From NCBI RefSeq assembly GCF_014596515.1, contig NZ_MSJQ01000327.1:1-37884 (forward strand): a DNA stretch of 37,884 nt. Direction: 5' to 3'. Below the pieces are notes generated by a model. That model did not search any database and was not told the DNA's origin. It saw only the letters and a program-made list of their open reading frames with translations. Numbering within the stretch: position 1 is the stretch's first letter; each line of letters opens with the position of its first letter. Of the stretch, positions 1-8,544 are shown piece by piece. The DNA comes from Streptomyces sp. CBMA156. Its GTDB lineage: Bacteria > Actinomycetota > Actinomycetes > Streptomycetales > Streptomycetaceae. Made by a program: the position numbers and the translations under genes.

Positions 1-641
1 GTCCGGTCGCCGTCCACCGGCTGCCAGCCCCGGGCGAGGGCCCGGCGGGCGATCGCGGTGCCGCTGGCGAGGCCCTCCAGGCAGCCGCGGGAGCCGCACG
101 GGCAGGGCTCGCCGTCCAGGTCGACGGTGATGTGGCCGAGGTGGCCGGCGTTGCCGCTGGGGCCCGGCCGCACCGCGCCGTCGAGCACCAGTCCGGCGCC
201 GACGCCGGTCGACACCACCAGGCAGAGCGCTTGGTCGGCGCCCCGGGCCGCGCCCTGCCAGTGCTCGGCGGCGGCCATCGCCACCCCGTCGCCGGCGAGG
301 CGGACGGGCAGGGTGCGGGCTGCCACCGTCGGGTGGGCGGCGACCGCGGCGGCCAGCGGGAAGTCGCGCCAGCCGGGGATGTTGACCGGGCTGACGGTGC
401 CGCCCGCGAGGTCGACGGGACCGGCGCTGCCGATCCCGACGGCCGTCACGGCGGCCCAGTCGGCCGTCCCGGCGAGCCGGTCCAGCACCTGGTGCACCAC
501 GGCGAGCACGGCCGGGCCCGGCTCGGTGGCCGGTGTGGGCAGCTGGAGCCGGTGCCGCAGCCGTCCGTCGGCGTCGACCAGTGCCCCGGCGATCTTGGTG
601 CCGCCGATGTCGAGGGCGGCGAACAGCGGGGTGACGGGCAC
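1..641 (-). CDS. ROK-family sugar kinase, 3' end cut off by the window
   Basis: Partial gene read on the minus strand from a GTG at 641, with GGAG about six bases upstream; the C-terminus lies beyond position 1. Visible are the ATP-binding DIGGTK motif (residues 11-16) and the ROK zinc signature CPCGSRGCLE (Cys180, Cys182, Cys187). The family's ExGH sugar-contact motif reads HLGH (residues 167-170), so the usual Glu is His. ROK kinases phosphorylate hexoses or N-acetylhexosamines in the cytoplasm; the ROK fold also occurs in repressors, but this protein starts directly at the ATP motif with no helix-turn-helix. As the last visible gene of the glycosidase/ABC operon, 82 bp after the GH38 gene, it probably phosphorylates mannose or GlcNAc released from the imported glycan. 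The exact substrate is inference. Confidence 0.85.
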   Translation of the reverse strand, partial: MPVTPLFAALDIGGTKIAGALVDADGRLRHRLQLPTPATEPGPAVLAVVHQVLDRLAGTADWAAVTAVGIGSAGPVDLAGGTVSPVNIPGWRDFPLAAAVAAHPTVAARTLPVRLAGDGVAMAAAEHWQGAARGADQALCLVVSTGVGAGLVLDGAVRPGPSGNAGHLGHITVDLDGEPCPCGSRGCLEGLASGTAIARRALARGWQPVDGDR

Positions 642-723
642 GGTGGGCTCCAGGAGGGTCGATGGAGGGTGGCGCCCCGGCCGCGGGGGCCGAGGCGCCG
701 AACAGCGTACGTGGAGCGGCCGG

Positions 724-3700
724 TCAGCGGGCCGCGCTGAGCCGGAGCGTGACCAGCTCGAACGGGCGCAGCGCGAGGCGCACCGCGCCGTCCTCGACCG
801 TCACCTCGCCGCGGGTGCCGTCCCAGGGCCGCTCCAGCAGGTCGCAGGGGACGGCGCCGGCCAGCGGGAAGGAGGTGGTCAGCCGGCCCCTGGCGCGGCC
901 GCCGCCGGCCTCGTAGACCCGGACGATCAGGTCCCCGCTGCGGTCGTCGGCGAGCTTGACGGCGCTCACCACCAGGGCGTCGTCGTCCAGCTCCACCAGC
1001 GGCGCGACGTGCTCGGCGGTGCCGGTGACCGTCCGCTCGGGCAGGCCGATCCGGTAGCCCTCGCGGACGGCGTCGCCGATCGCGGCGCCCGGCACCAGGG
1101 CGTGCCGGAAGCGGTGCAGGCCCTGGTCGGTCTTCGGGTCGGGGAAGCGCGGGGCGCGCAGCAGCGAGAAGCGGACCGTGGTGGTGGTGCCGCCGTCGTC
1201 GGCACGCACCGCGCGGGTGACGTCGTGGCCGTAGGTCGAGGCGGTGACCAGGGCGACGCCCCAGCCGGGCTCGTCGAGGTGGACGAAGCGGTGGTTGCAG
1301 GCCTCGAACTTGGCGGCGTCCCAGCTGGTGTTGGTGTGGGTGGGCCGGTAGAGGTGGCCGAACTGGGTCTCGGCGGCGTAGCGCTCGGTGTGGATGTCCA
1401 GCGGGAACGCGGCCTTGAGGAACTTCTCGGTCTCGTGCCAGTCGACCTCGGTGCCGATGTCCAGGCGCTGCTCGCCCGCCGGCAGGGTGAGGGTCTGGAC
1501 GACGGCGGAGGAGCCGAAGGAGCGGGCGATCCGCACCGTGGCCGCGGTGGCGGAGACGGTGGCGGTGAGCGAGTCCACGCCGGTCAGGTCGGTGACGGTG
1601 TTGCGGTAGAACTGGTCCACGTCCCAGGCGTCCCACATGTTGGGGAAGTCGGGGTGCAGCTGGAGCAGGTTGGCCCGGCTGCCGGGGGCGACGGTCTCCC
1701 GGCCGGTCGCGAGCTCGACCGCCGAGGCGATCAGGCCGTCCGCGTCCACGACCACCTCCAGCAGGCCGTTGCGCAGCGTGAAGCCGCCCTCGGGCCGTTC
1801 GACGGCCTCGCAGGCGCCGTCCGGCGTGCCGAGCGGGGCGGCCCCGCCGGCCGGCACCGCCGAGCGGGCGTGCGGCGCCGCGTTGAACACCAGCTCGCGC
1901 CCGCCCGAGGCGGCCCCGGCCAGCGCCTGCTGGGCCGCGCCGATCAGCCCCTCCAGCTCCCCGGCGAGCGCCGCGTACGTGGCCTCGGCCTCACGGTGCA
2001 CCCAGGCGATGGAGGAGCCGGGCAGGATGTCGTGGAACTGGTGCAGCAGCACGGTCTTCCAGATCCGGTCCAGCTGCTCGTACGGGTAGGCCGCGCCGGT
2101 GCGCAACGCGGCGGTGGCGCACCAGAGTTCGGCCTCACGCAGCAGGTTCTCGCTGCGCCGGTTGCCCTGCTTGGTCTTGGCCTGGCTGGTCAGGGTGGCG
2201 CGGTGCAGCTCCAGGTAGAGCTCGCCGACCCAGACCGGCGGGTTCGGGTACTCGGCCTCGGCCTTGGCGAAGAAGTCGGCGGGGTTCTCCCAGCGGACGG
2301 TGGCCGAGCCTTCCAGGTCCTTCATCCGGGCCGCCTTGGCGACCATCTCGCGGGTCGTGCCGCCGCCGCCGTCGCCCCAGCCGGTCGGGGCGAGCGAGTG
2401 CCGGGCGACGCCCTTGTCCTTGAAGTTCCTCGCCGCGTGGGCGATCTCGCTGCCCTTCATCGAGCAGTTGTAGGTGTCCACCGGCGGGAAGTGGGTGAAG
2501 ATCCTGGTCCCGTCGATGCCCTCCCAGAGGAAGGTGTGGTGCGGGAACCGGTTCACCTGGCTCCACGAGATCTTCTGGGTGAGCAGCCACTTGGAGCCCG
2601 CGTTGCGGATGATCTGCGGCAGGCCGCCGGTGAAGCCGAAGGTGTCCGGCAGCCAGGCCTCGTGGTTCTCCACCCCGAACTCGTCCAGGAAGAACCGCTT
2701 GCCGTGGACGAACTGCCGGGCCATCGCCTCCGAACTCGGCATGTTGGTGTCGGACTCGACCCACATGCCGCCGGCCGGGACGAACCGGCCCTCGGCCACC
2801 GCCTTCCGCACCCGGGCGTACACCTCGGGGCGGTGCTCCTTGATCCAGGCGAACTGCTGGGCCTGGGACATGGTGAAGCGGAACTCCGGCTCGTCCTCCA
2901 GCAGCGCGGTCATGTTGGCGGTGGTGCGGGCCACCTTGCGGACGGTCTCGCGCAGCGGCCAGAGCCAGGCCGAGTCGATGTGGGCGTGACCGATCGCGCT
3001 GATCCGGTGCGCGGACGGCACGGCGGGCGCGGCCAGCACCGCTTCGAGCTGTGAACGGGCGGCGGCCGCGGTGCCGTTGACGTCCTGGAGGTCGACCGCG
3101 TCGAGGCAGCGCTCGACCGCGCGCAGGACGTCCCAGCGGCGGGCGCCCTCCACCGGCAGCTCGGCCATCAGCTCGCCGAGCACCTCCAGGTCCATCACCA
3201 GCCGCCAGACCGTCTCGTCGAAGACGGCGAGGTCCATCCGGGCCAGCTTGTACTGCGGCTGGTCGCCGGCCGTCTCCTTGTCGCCCAACTCGGTGGGCAG
3301 GAAGGGGTGGTAGTCCAGGATGACGGGATTGGAGGCGGCCTCGACGTGCAGCAGCACCTGCTCGCCGCCGGCCGCGGGGGCGGCGATCCGCACCCACTGG
3401 TTCTGCGGGTTGAGGCCCTTCACCGGGGAGCCGTCCGGCCGGTAGACCAGGCCCTCGCACTGGAAGCCCGGCATGTTGGCGTCGAAGCCGAGGTCGATCA
3501 GCGCCTCGACGGTGCGCCCGGCCCAGTCCTGCGGCACGGTGCCGGTCACGGTGATCCAGCTGGTGCCCCAGGGCGCGCCCCAGGCGTCGCCCACCGCGAT
3601 CGGGGTGCGCGGGGCGGCCAGGCCCTCGGCGACCGGGACGGGCTCGCCCGGAGCCGTCCAGATGCCGACCTCCAGCGGGACGGACTCGGGGTACACGGCC

Positions 3701-3765
3701 GGACGGATGCGCTCGTCCAGGACGCGCTTGAGGCGGGACTCGACCAGGGTGCGGTCATCGTGCAT
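724..3765 (-). CDS. GH38 alpha-mannosidase (cytosolic type, about 1000 aa)
   Basis: 1013-residue class II alpha-mannosidase of glycoside hydrolase family 38, which removes alpha-linked mannose with retention of configuration. The zinc site and nucleophile are visible: HAHID (H262 and D264 as likely ligands), LPDTFG with the predicted nucleophile D374, and HQFHD (H578 as the remaining zinc ligand). The N-terminal 250 residues form the beta-sandwich expected for the MAN2C1/yeast AMS1-like branch; the C-terminal half is the large beta-sandwich region. There is no signal peptide or membrane segment, so it should act in the cytoplasm on imported oligosaccharide. The ATG at 3765 has GGAG upstream and lies 33 bp after the GH5 gene in the same operon. 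Linkage preference (alpha-1,2, -1,3 or -1,6) cannot be read from the sequence. Confidence 0.95.
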   Translation of the reverse strand: MHDDRTLVESRLKRVLDERIRPAVYPESVPLEVGIWTAPGEPVPVAEGLAAPRTPIAVGDAWGAPWGTSWITVTGTVPQDWAGRTVEALIDLGFDANMPGFQCEGLVYRPDGSPVKGLNPQNQWVRIAAPAAGGEQVLLHVEAASNPVILDYHPFLPTELGDKETAGDQPQYKLARMDLAVFDETVWRLVMDLEVLGELMAELPVEGARRWDVLRAVERCLDAVDLQDVNGTAAAARSQLEAVLAAPAVPSAHRISAIGHAHIDSAWLWPLRETVRKVARTTANMTALLEDEPEFRFTMSQAQQFAWIKEHRPEVYARVRKAVAEGRFVPAGGMWVESDTNMPSSEAMARQFVHGKRFFLDEFGVENHEAWLPDTFGFTGGLPQIIRNAGSKWLLTQKISWSQVNRFPHHTFLWEGIDGTRIFTHFPPVDTYNCSMKGSEIAHAARNFKDKGVARHSLAPTGWGDGGGGTTREMVAKAARMKDLEGSATVRWENPADFFAKAEAEYPNPPVWVGELYLELHRATLTSQAKTKQGNRRSENLLREAELWCATAALRTGAAYPYEQLDRIWKTVLLHQFHDILPGSSIAWVHREAEATYAALAGELEGLIGAAQQALAGAASGGRELVFNAAPHARSAVPAGGAAPLGTPDGACEAVERPEGGFTLRNGLLEVVVDADGLIASAVELATGRETVAPGSRANLLQLHPDFPNMWDAWDVDQFYRNTVTDLTGVDSLTATVSATAATVRIARSFGSSAVVQTLTLPAGEQRLDIGTEVDWHETEKFLKAAFPLDIHTERYAAETQFGHLYRPTHTNTSWDAAKFEACNHRFVHLDEPGWGVALVTASTYGHDVTRAVRADDGGTTTTVRFSLLRAPRFPDPKTDQGLHRFRHALVPGAAIGDAVREGYRIGLPERTVTGTAEHVAPLVELDDDALVVSAVKLADDRSGDLIVRVYEAGGGRARGRLTTSFPLAGAVPCDLLERPWDGTRGEVTVEDGAVRLALRPFELVTLRLSAAR

Positions 3766-3798
3766 GTCAGCGGGCTCCGTTGCGTGCTGGGTGACAGA

Positions 3799-5055
3799 TC
3801 AGGGAGAACGTACGTCGTCGGGGTGGACCACCTCGGTGATGCCGCGCGCGGCGAGGTGCTCGCGGTCCCCGGCGTGTTCGGCGAGCACCGCGGTGGGGCG
3901 GGCACCCGCTTCGGCGAGGCGCATGAACGCCTCGTACACCGGGCCGCCGGGGCCGCAGACCGAGCGCCGCGGCGAGGTGACCTCGTCGCCGGTGGTGACC
4001 ACCACGGCGGTGCCGCGCGGCTTCGGCGGCTGCCAGGAGCGGCGGGCCTCGGCGGCGGCCTCGGCGAGCCTGGCGCCGGCCGGCTTGACCGTCCGGTCGG
4101 TGGTCAACAGGCCGAGGCTGTACTCCAGTTCGGGGAAGTCGGCGAGCGAGCGGTCGACGTCGTGGGAGCACCACCAGGTGACGCCCCACAGGTCCGGGCA
4201 GTCCAGCACGGCCGCCACGGTGTCGCCGGTGAAGCGTGCCGCGTCCCCGGCGGTGATGTGCGGGGCGGGCGCGCCGACCTCCTGCAGCCAGACCGGGCGG
4301 GCCGGGTCGTCCGCCCAGGCCTTGGACAGTTCGACCAGGTACGCGGCGTGCTGCGCGGTGGCGGTGGAGTGGGCGCCGTAGCGCTGGGCGGTGCCGTTGA
4401 ACACCCAGGAGTGCACGGCGGTCGCGGCGCCGATCCGGGCCGAGTGCCAGGGGGTGAACGGGTGCTCGTCCAGGTACCAGGCCGCGTCGTACGAGGCGTG
4501 CAGGTGCAGCCCGCCGGGGGCGCCCTGCTCGCAGGCGTCGAGCATCCGGCGCAGCCAGGCCTCGGCCTCGGCGGGGGTGGCCCGGTCCGGGTCGGGGTGC
4601 GGGGCGCCGGAGAACTGGTTGATCTCGTTGCCGAGCGTCATCCCGAGGAAGTTGGGCCGCTCGCGCAGCGCCCCGGCGAGGGTGCGCAGGTAGGCGGCCT
4701 GGCCGTCGAGCACCTCGGGGTCGGTGAAGATGTTGCGCCGGTGCCAGGTCCGGGTCCAGGACGGCAGGAAGTCGAAGCTGGACAGGTGGCCCTGGAGGCC
4801 GTCCACCGCGACGTCGAGGCCGCGTTCGCCGGCCGCGTCCACCAGGGCGGTCAGCTGCTCGACGGCGCGCGGGCGGATCAGGGTGCGGTTGGGCTGGAAG
4901 ACCGGCCAGAGCGGGAAGACCCGCACGTGGTCCAGGCCGAGGGCGGCGATGGAGTCGAAGTCGGCGCGCACGGCGTCGAGGTCGAAGTCGAGCCAGTGGT
5001 GGAACCAGCCGGCGCTGGGGGTGTAGTTGACGCCGAAGCGCGGAGCGGTGGTCAT
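3799..5055 (-). CDS. GH5-type glycosidase, probable N-glycan core beta-mannosidase (GH5_18-like)
   Basis: 418-residue TIM-barrel glycosidase without signal peptide. The N-terminus FGVNYTPSAGWFHHW is followed by barrel strands. The predicted acid/base is E144 in LGNEINQF and the nucleophile E259 in WLQEVGAP, the arrangement of clan GH-A. The general layout resembles subfamily GH5_18, in which a Bifidobacterium enzyme was shown to split Man-beta-1,4-GlcNAc; I assign the subfamily from memory of the family and from context, so it is less certain than the clan. It sits between the permease genes and a GH38 alpha-mannosidase, which fits a cytoplasmic enzyme finishing off the core disaccharide after alpha-mannose trimming. 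The ATG at 5055 has GAGGAAG upstream. The alternative is another beta-mannosidase/beta-glucosidase-like GH5 specificity. Confidence 0.8.
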   Translation of the reverse strand: MTTAPRFGVNYTPSAGWFHHWLDFDLDAVRADFDSIAALGLDHVRVFPLWPVFQPNRTLIRPRAVEQLTALVDAAGERGLDVAVDGLQGHLSSFDFLPSWTRTWHRRNIFTDPEVLDGQAAYLRTLAGALRERPNFLGMTLGNEINQFSGAPHPDPDRATPAEAEAWLRRMLDACEQGAPGGLHLHASYDAAWYLDEHPFTPWHSARIGAATAVHSWVFNGTAQRYGAHSTATAQHAAYLVELSKAWADDPARPVWLQEVGAPAPHITAGDAARFTGDTVAAVLDCPDLWGVTWWCSHDVDRSLADFPELEYSLGLLTTDRTVKPAGARLAEAAAEARRSWQPPKPRGTAVVVTTGDEVTSPRRSVCGPGGPVYEAFMRLAEAGARPTAVLAEHAGDREHLAARGITEVVHPDDVRSP

Positions 5056-5111
5056 CGGATGGCTTCCTCAACGGGTTTGGGGCGTACGGACGGTGGGCCG
5101 ACCCTTGACGG

Positions 5112-6038
5112 CTAGCCCTTGACGGCTCCCTCCTCGACGCCCTTGAAGAAGAAGCGCTGGCAGACGCCGAACACCACGACGATCGGCAGGAAGGCGATCA
5201 TGGTGCCGGCCGCGATCAGCCGGGGGTTGGCGGAGAAGGTGCCGTTGAGGTACTGGAGCCCGACGGTGAGGGTGTACTTCTGCGGGTCGTTGAGCACGAT
5301 CAGCGGCCACAGGAAGTCGTCCCAGGCGCCGATGAAGGTGAAGATCACGATCACGCTGAGCATGCCCCGCACGTTCGGCAGCCCGATGTGCCACAGCCGC
5401 TGCCAGACGTTGGCGCCGTCCACCAGGGCGGCCTGGTCGAGCTCGGCCGGGACGGCGGCGAAGGCGGTGCGCATCAGCAGCACGTTGAGCATCGCGATCG
5501 AACCCGGCAGCGCCACGCCGGCCAGGCTGTCGGCCAGGCCGAGGCCGCGCACCAGCACGTACTGGGAGACGATGGTGACCTCGCCAGGCAGGATCAGGGT
5601 GGCGAGGAACAGACCCATGACGAGCTTGGCGCCGCGGAAGCGCAGCCGGGCGAGCGCGTAGCCGGCCAGCGTGCAGCCGATGACGTTGCCGGTGATGCAG
5701 ACCACGGCGACGATCACCGAGTTGAGCGCGTAGGTCCAGACCGGGATGACGTCGGCGACCTTGCCGTAGTTGTCCAGGGTGGGCTGCTCGGGCAGGAAGC
5801 TCGGGGTGCGGGTGTAGACGTCCTCGGTGGGGCCCTTGAGGGAGGTGGACAGCTGCCACAGGAACGGGCCGATGACCAGCAGCAGGACCAGTACCAGGAG
5901 CAGGTAGCGGGTGACGGTCTGGGCGGTGGAGGGGGTGTTGAAGCCCCGGCCGGCCTTGCGGGCCTCGGCCCTTCCGGCCCTTCCGGCGGTCCCGGCGGGT
6001 TCGGTGGGCCCGGGGGCCTTCGTACGGACGGTGGTCAT
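5112..6038 (-). CDS. Sugar ABC transporter permease, MalG type (CUT1)
   Basis: 308-residue inner-membrane permease with about six hydrophobic segments after a basic, Ala/Gly-rich N-terminal cytoplasmic stretch of about 40 residues. The EAA loop that contacts the ATPase is visible as ELDQAALVDGAN followed by LPNVRG. It pairs with the MalF-type permease just upstream, whose stop codon ends only four bases before this ATG, so translation is probably coupled. Together with the lipoprotein it forms a CUT1 oligosaccharide importer. The 3' end contains a 12-bp direct repeat (CCCTTGACGGCT at 5102-5113 and 5116-5127) that spans the last codons and the stop; no function is evident. Confidence 0.95.
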   Translation of the reverse strand: MTTVRTKAPGPTEPAGTAGRAGRAEARKAGRGFNTPSTAQTVTRYLLLVLVLLLVIGPFLWQLSTSLKGPTEDVYTRTPSFLPEQPTLDNYGKVADVIPVWTYALNSVIVAVVCITGNVIGCTLAGYALARLRFRGAKLVMGLFLATLILPGEVTIVSQYVLVRGLGLADSLAGVALPGSIAMLNVLLMRTAFAAVPAELDQAALVDGANVWQRLWHIGLPNVRGMLSVIVIFTFIGAWDDFLWPLIVLNDPQKYTLTVGLQYLNGTFSANPRLIAAGTMIAFLPIVVVFGVCQRFFFKGVEEGAVKG

Positions 6039-6042
6039 GGGC

Positions 6043-6915
6043 TCAGGCCGCCTTCCGGTTCAGCCGCATCAGGAACAGCATCGGGCCGAGGGTGATCACG
6101 AACAGCAGCAGGCTCAGTGCCGAGGCGTAACCCAGGTGGCCGTTGAAGCCGCGGCTGTACATCTGGATCAGCATCACCACCGACATGTCCCGTCCGCCGG
6201 GGCCGCCCAGGCCGTTGGAGAGCACGTACAGCTCGGAGAAGACGCGCAGCGAACTCACCGAGATCAGCGCGGAGATGAGGATCATGGTCGGGCGCACCCC
6301 GGGCAGGGTGACGTGCCGGAACCGGTGCAGCGGACCGGCGCCGTCCACGGCCGCCGCCTCGTGCAGCTCGCGCGGGACGTTGGCGAGGGCGGACAGGTAG
6401 ATGACCATGTAGTAGCCGAGGCCCTTCCAGACGGTCAGGGCGATCGCGCTGAACAGCAGCAGCCAGCGGTCGGTCAGGAAGGGGACCGGGGAGTCGGCCA
6501 GCCCGGTCTGCCCGAGCAGGCCGTTGACCAGGCCGCGGTCGTCCAGCACCCAGCCCCAGATCAGCGCCACCACGACGGCGGAGGCGATCACCGGGGTGTA
6601 GAACGCGGTGCGGAAGAACGTGATGCCGGGGATCTTGCGCTGCACCAGCAGGGCGATCAGCAGCGGCAGGACGGTCAGCAGGGGCAGGCAGACCAGCATG
6701 AACACGATGCTGTTGAGCAGGGCGTCGGCGAGCTGGTCGTCGTCCAGCAGCCGGCCGTAGTTCTCCAGGCCGGTGAACTGCCCGCCGCCCAGCGGCTTGG
6801 CGTTGGTGAAGGACAGGATCACCGTGTTGACGGCCGGCCACAGGTTGAAGACGGCCAGCCAGACTATCGCGGGCCCGGCGAGCAGCCAGGGGGTGAACCA
6901 ACGCCGGTGGGTCAT
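6043..6915 (-). CDS. Sugar ABC transporter permease, MalF type (CUT1)
   Basis: 290-residue membrane protein with about six transmembrane segments and the EAA loop ELHEAAAVDGAG followed by LPGVRP. It is the first of two permeases of a CUT1 importer whose binding protein is encoded upstream. The ATG at 6915 has an AGGAAGG ribosome site. It is separated from the binding-protein gene by 226 bp that hold a stem-loop and a set of short repeats, which could lower expression of the permeases relative to the binding protein. No ATPase gene is in the window; streptomycetes commonly energise such permeases with the shared ATPase MsiK. Confidence 0.95.
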   Translation of the reverse strand: MTHRRWFTPWLLAGPAIVWLAVFNLWPAVNTVILSFTNAKPLGGGQFTGLENYGRLLDDDQLADALLNSIVFMLVCLPLLTVLPLLIALLVQRKIPGITFFRTAFYTPVIASAVVVALIWGWVLDDRGLVNGLLGQTGLADSPVPFLTDRWLLLFSAIALTVWKGLGYYMVIYLSALANVPRELHEAAAVDGAGPLHRFRHVTLPGVRPTMILISALISVSSLRVFSELYVLSNGLGGPGGRDMSVVMLIQMYSRGFNGHLGYASALSLLLFVITLGPMLFLMRLNRKAA

Positions 6916-6962
6916 GCGGTTGCCTTCCTGGGGCCAGGGGTGGTGCGGGTGATTCCCGGGGA

Positions 6963-6989
6963 GCGGCGGGTGCGGGGGAGGCCCGCCGC
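6963..6989 (-). other. Stem-loop between binding-protein and permease genes
   Basis: GCGGCGGG (6963-6970) and CCCGCCGC (6982-6989) are perfectly complementary, giving an 8-bp GC stem with an 11-base loop. It lies in the operon 3' of the binding-protein gene and just before the permease ribosome site. In maltose-type operons such hairpins stabilise the binding-protein part of the message or partly terminate transcription. That role is inferred here from position only. Confidence 0.55.
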
Positions 6990-7031
6990 TGCGCCGGTAC
7001 GGGGTGGGGCGTCGCGGGGGTCCGGCGGGGT

Positions 7032-7115
7032 GCCGTGCGGCTCCGGCCGGATGCCGTGGGTTCCGGCGTCGCGCCGTACGGTTCCGGGCCTCGCGCCGTG
7101 GGGTCCGGCGAGGCC
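7032..7115. repeat. Four imperfect 20-22 bp direct repeats
   Basis: Four successive units starting GCCGTG or GCCGTA and sharing the core GCCGTrsGGyTCCGGc begin at 7032, 7053, 7073 and 7095. They fill the gap between the binding-protein stop (7142) and the hairpin at 6963. No open frame on the operon strand uses them. They could form overlapping stem structures in the mRNA, be leftovers of slippage, or bind a protein. I cannot choose between these from sequence. Confidence 0.6.
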
Positions 7116-7141
7116 CGGGCGGCCTTCGTGCCTGCCGGGGC

Positions 7142-8431
7142 TCAGCCCTTGAGCAGCTTGTTGCACTGCTCGACGGCCGAGTCCAGCGCCTGCTTGGAGC
7201 CGGTCTCGCCGCTGATGGCCAGCGCGAACTGCTGCTTGATGATGGTGCCCATCGCGTCGTCCACCGCGACGGGCTGGATCAGCTCGGCCTTGGCGAGCGA
7301 GGTGAAGGCGATCACCTTGGCGTCGCCCGCGTTGGTGCCGTCGCTCTTGCTGAAGAACGGGTCGCCGGCGGACGCCTTGGTGGACGGGAAGACGCTGGTC
7401 AGGTGGGCGAAGGCGGCCTGGTTCTCGGGGCTGGTCACCCAGCGGGCCAGGGCCACCGCGGCGGCCGGGTTCCTGGTGTTCTTCGGGATGGACAGACCCT
7501 GGACGTACAGCGGCGGGGTGCCCATCGCGGTGGACGGGACGACCTTCGGGGCGAGGGTCGGGTTGTCGGTGGCGAGGCTGGTGATGAAGTTGCCGCCGCC
7601 GGTGGTCCAGGCCGCGGTGCCGGAGCTGAACAGCTTGGAGTTGCCGGCGTAGGTGTCGGTCAGCACCCCGTTCGGCATCAGGCCCTCCTTGAACGCGTCG
7701 CGGTACTTGTCGAGCAGCGCGGCGGCCTCGGGGGTGTTGAAGGTGAAGGTCTTCCCGTCGTCGGACATGATCTTCACGCCGATGTTGTACAGGTCGCCGA
7801 TGCCGGGCTTGCGGCTCATCAGGTAGGCCTGGCCACCGGACTTCTCCTTCATCACCCGGGCCTGGGCGATCAGTTCGTCCAGGGTGGCCGGGGGCTTCTG
7901 CGGGTCCAGGCCGTTCTTCGTCAGGAGGTCGGAACTCCAGTAGTTCACATCGGTGTTGAGGTACCAGGGGTAGCCGAAGGTGCCCTGGTGGCCGTTGAAC
8001 CGGTAGGCGTCCACCCCGCCGGAGACGTACTCCTCGGCGAGCTTGGGATCGGCCTTGGCGACGTCCAGCAGGACGTCCTTCTTCGCCAGCGGGAAGGCGA
8101 AGTCCGGCGGGAGGTTGACCACGTCGGGCAGGCTGCCGGCGGCGGCCTGGCTGAGCACCTTGTCGGAGTAGCCCTCGCCGGGCTGGTCGAGCCACTCGAC
8201 CTCGACGCCGGGGTACTTCTTCCTGAAGCCGTCGATCACGCCCTGCATGTAGTCGGTGAACTTCGGCTTCAGCGCCCAGGTCTGGAGCGAGACCTTGCCC
8301 TTGACCTCGCCGGTGGCGGCCGCGCTCGCGACCGCGTCGCTGTCCTTGGTGTCGCCGGAGCCGAGTCCGCAGCCGGTGAGCGCGGCGGTGGCGAGTGCCG
8401 TCGTGGTCAGTGCCGCCCAGATTCTTCGCAT
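7142..8431 (-). CDS. Sugar-binding lipoprotein of an ABC importer
   Basis: 429-residue extracytoplasmic solute-binding protein of the family that binds malto- and other oligosaccharides (SBP_bac_1 type). The N-terminus carries a lipoprotein signal with lipobox LTGC, the lipidated Cys being residue 21, so the mature protein is anchored to the outer face of the membrane. The body includes GKVSLQTWALKPKFTDYMQG and a repeated Trp/Tyr-rich ligand-binding character. It is the first gene of the leftward operon, with GGGAG six bases before the ATG and about 107 bases of leader from the predicted promoter at 8545-8574. From its neighbours the ligand is probably the mannose-rich oligosaccharide released by the GH85 enzyme; that is inference. 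Confidence 0.93.
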   Translation of the reverse strand: MRRIWAALTTTALATAALTGCGLGSGDTKDSDAVASAAATGEVKGKVSLQTWALKPKFTDYMQGVIDGFRKKYPGVEVEWLDQPGEGYSDKVLSQAAAGSLPDVVNLPPDFAFPLAKKDVLLDVAKADPKLAEEYVSGGVDAYRFNGHQGTFGYPWYLNTDVNYWSSDLLTKNGLDPQKPPATLDELIAQARVMKEKSGGQAYLMSRKPGIGDLYNIGVKIMSDDGKTFTFNTPEAAALLDKYRDAFKEGLMPNGVLTDTYAGNSKLFSSGTAAWTTGGGNFITSLATDNPTLAPKVVPSTAMGTPPLYVQGLSIPKNTRNPAAAVALARWVTSPENQAAFAHLTSVFPSTKASAGDPFFSKSDGTNAGDAKVIAFTSLAKAELIQPVAVDDAMGTIIKQQFALAISGETGSKQALDSAVEQCNKLLKG

Positions 8432-8519
8432 GAGGGTCTCCCGGTCCTGAGGGTGGGTGGGGGATCGTGCCGAGCTTCGGGGGTGATGGGGGTGGTGGGG
8501 GATTACTGAACCTGAATTA

Positions 8520-8533
8520 CTAAACCGGTCTAG
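8520..8533. promoter_or_regulatory. Predicted LacI-family operator 1 (CTAAACCGGTCTAG)
   Basis: Fourteen-base near-palindrome with the central CG typical of LacI-family sites; only one symmetric base pair breaks the symmetry. A second copy lies at 9700-9713 and agrees at 12 of 14 positions. A looser half match, CTGAACC, is at 8506-8512. It sits in the 160-bp region between the divergent regulator and transporter genes, where it could repress both. Confidence 0.7.
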
Positions 8534-8544
8534 CTATGGCAGGG

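Noticed and set aside
58..3054. 998-codon open frame on the plus strand, opposite the ROK and GH38 genes
   Set aside because: It is antisense to the GH38 and ROK genes; composition is Gly/Val/Arg/Ala-rich with no domain. Such long antisense frames are expected in very GC-rich DNA.
3307..5115. 602-codon plus-strand frame across the GH5 gene
   Set aside because: Low-complexity Gly/Val/Arg translation with no motif, while the opposite strand encodes an intact GH5 enzyme with both catalytic Glu.
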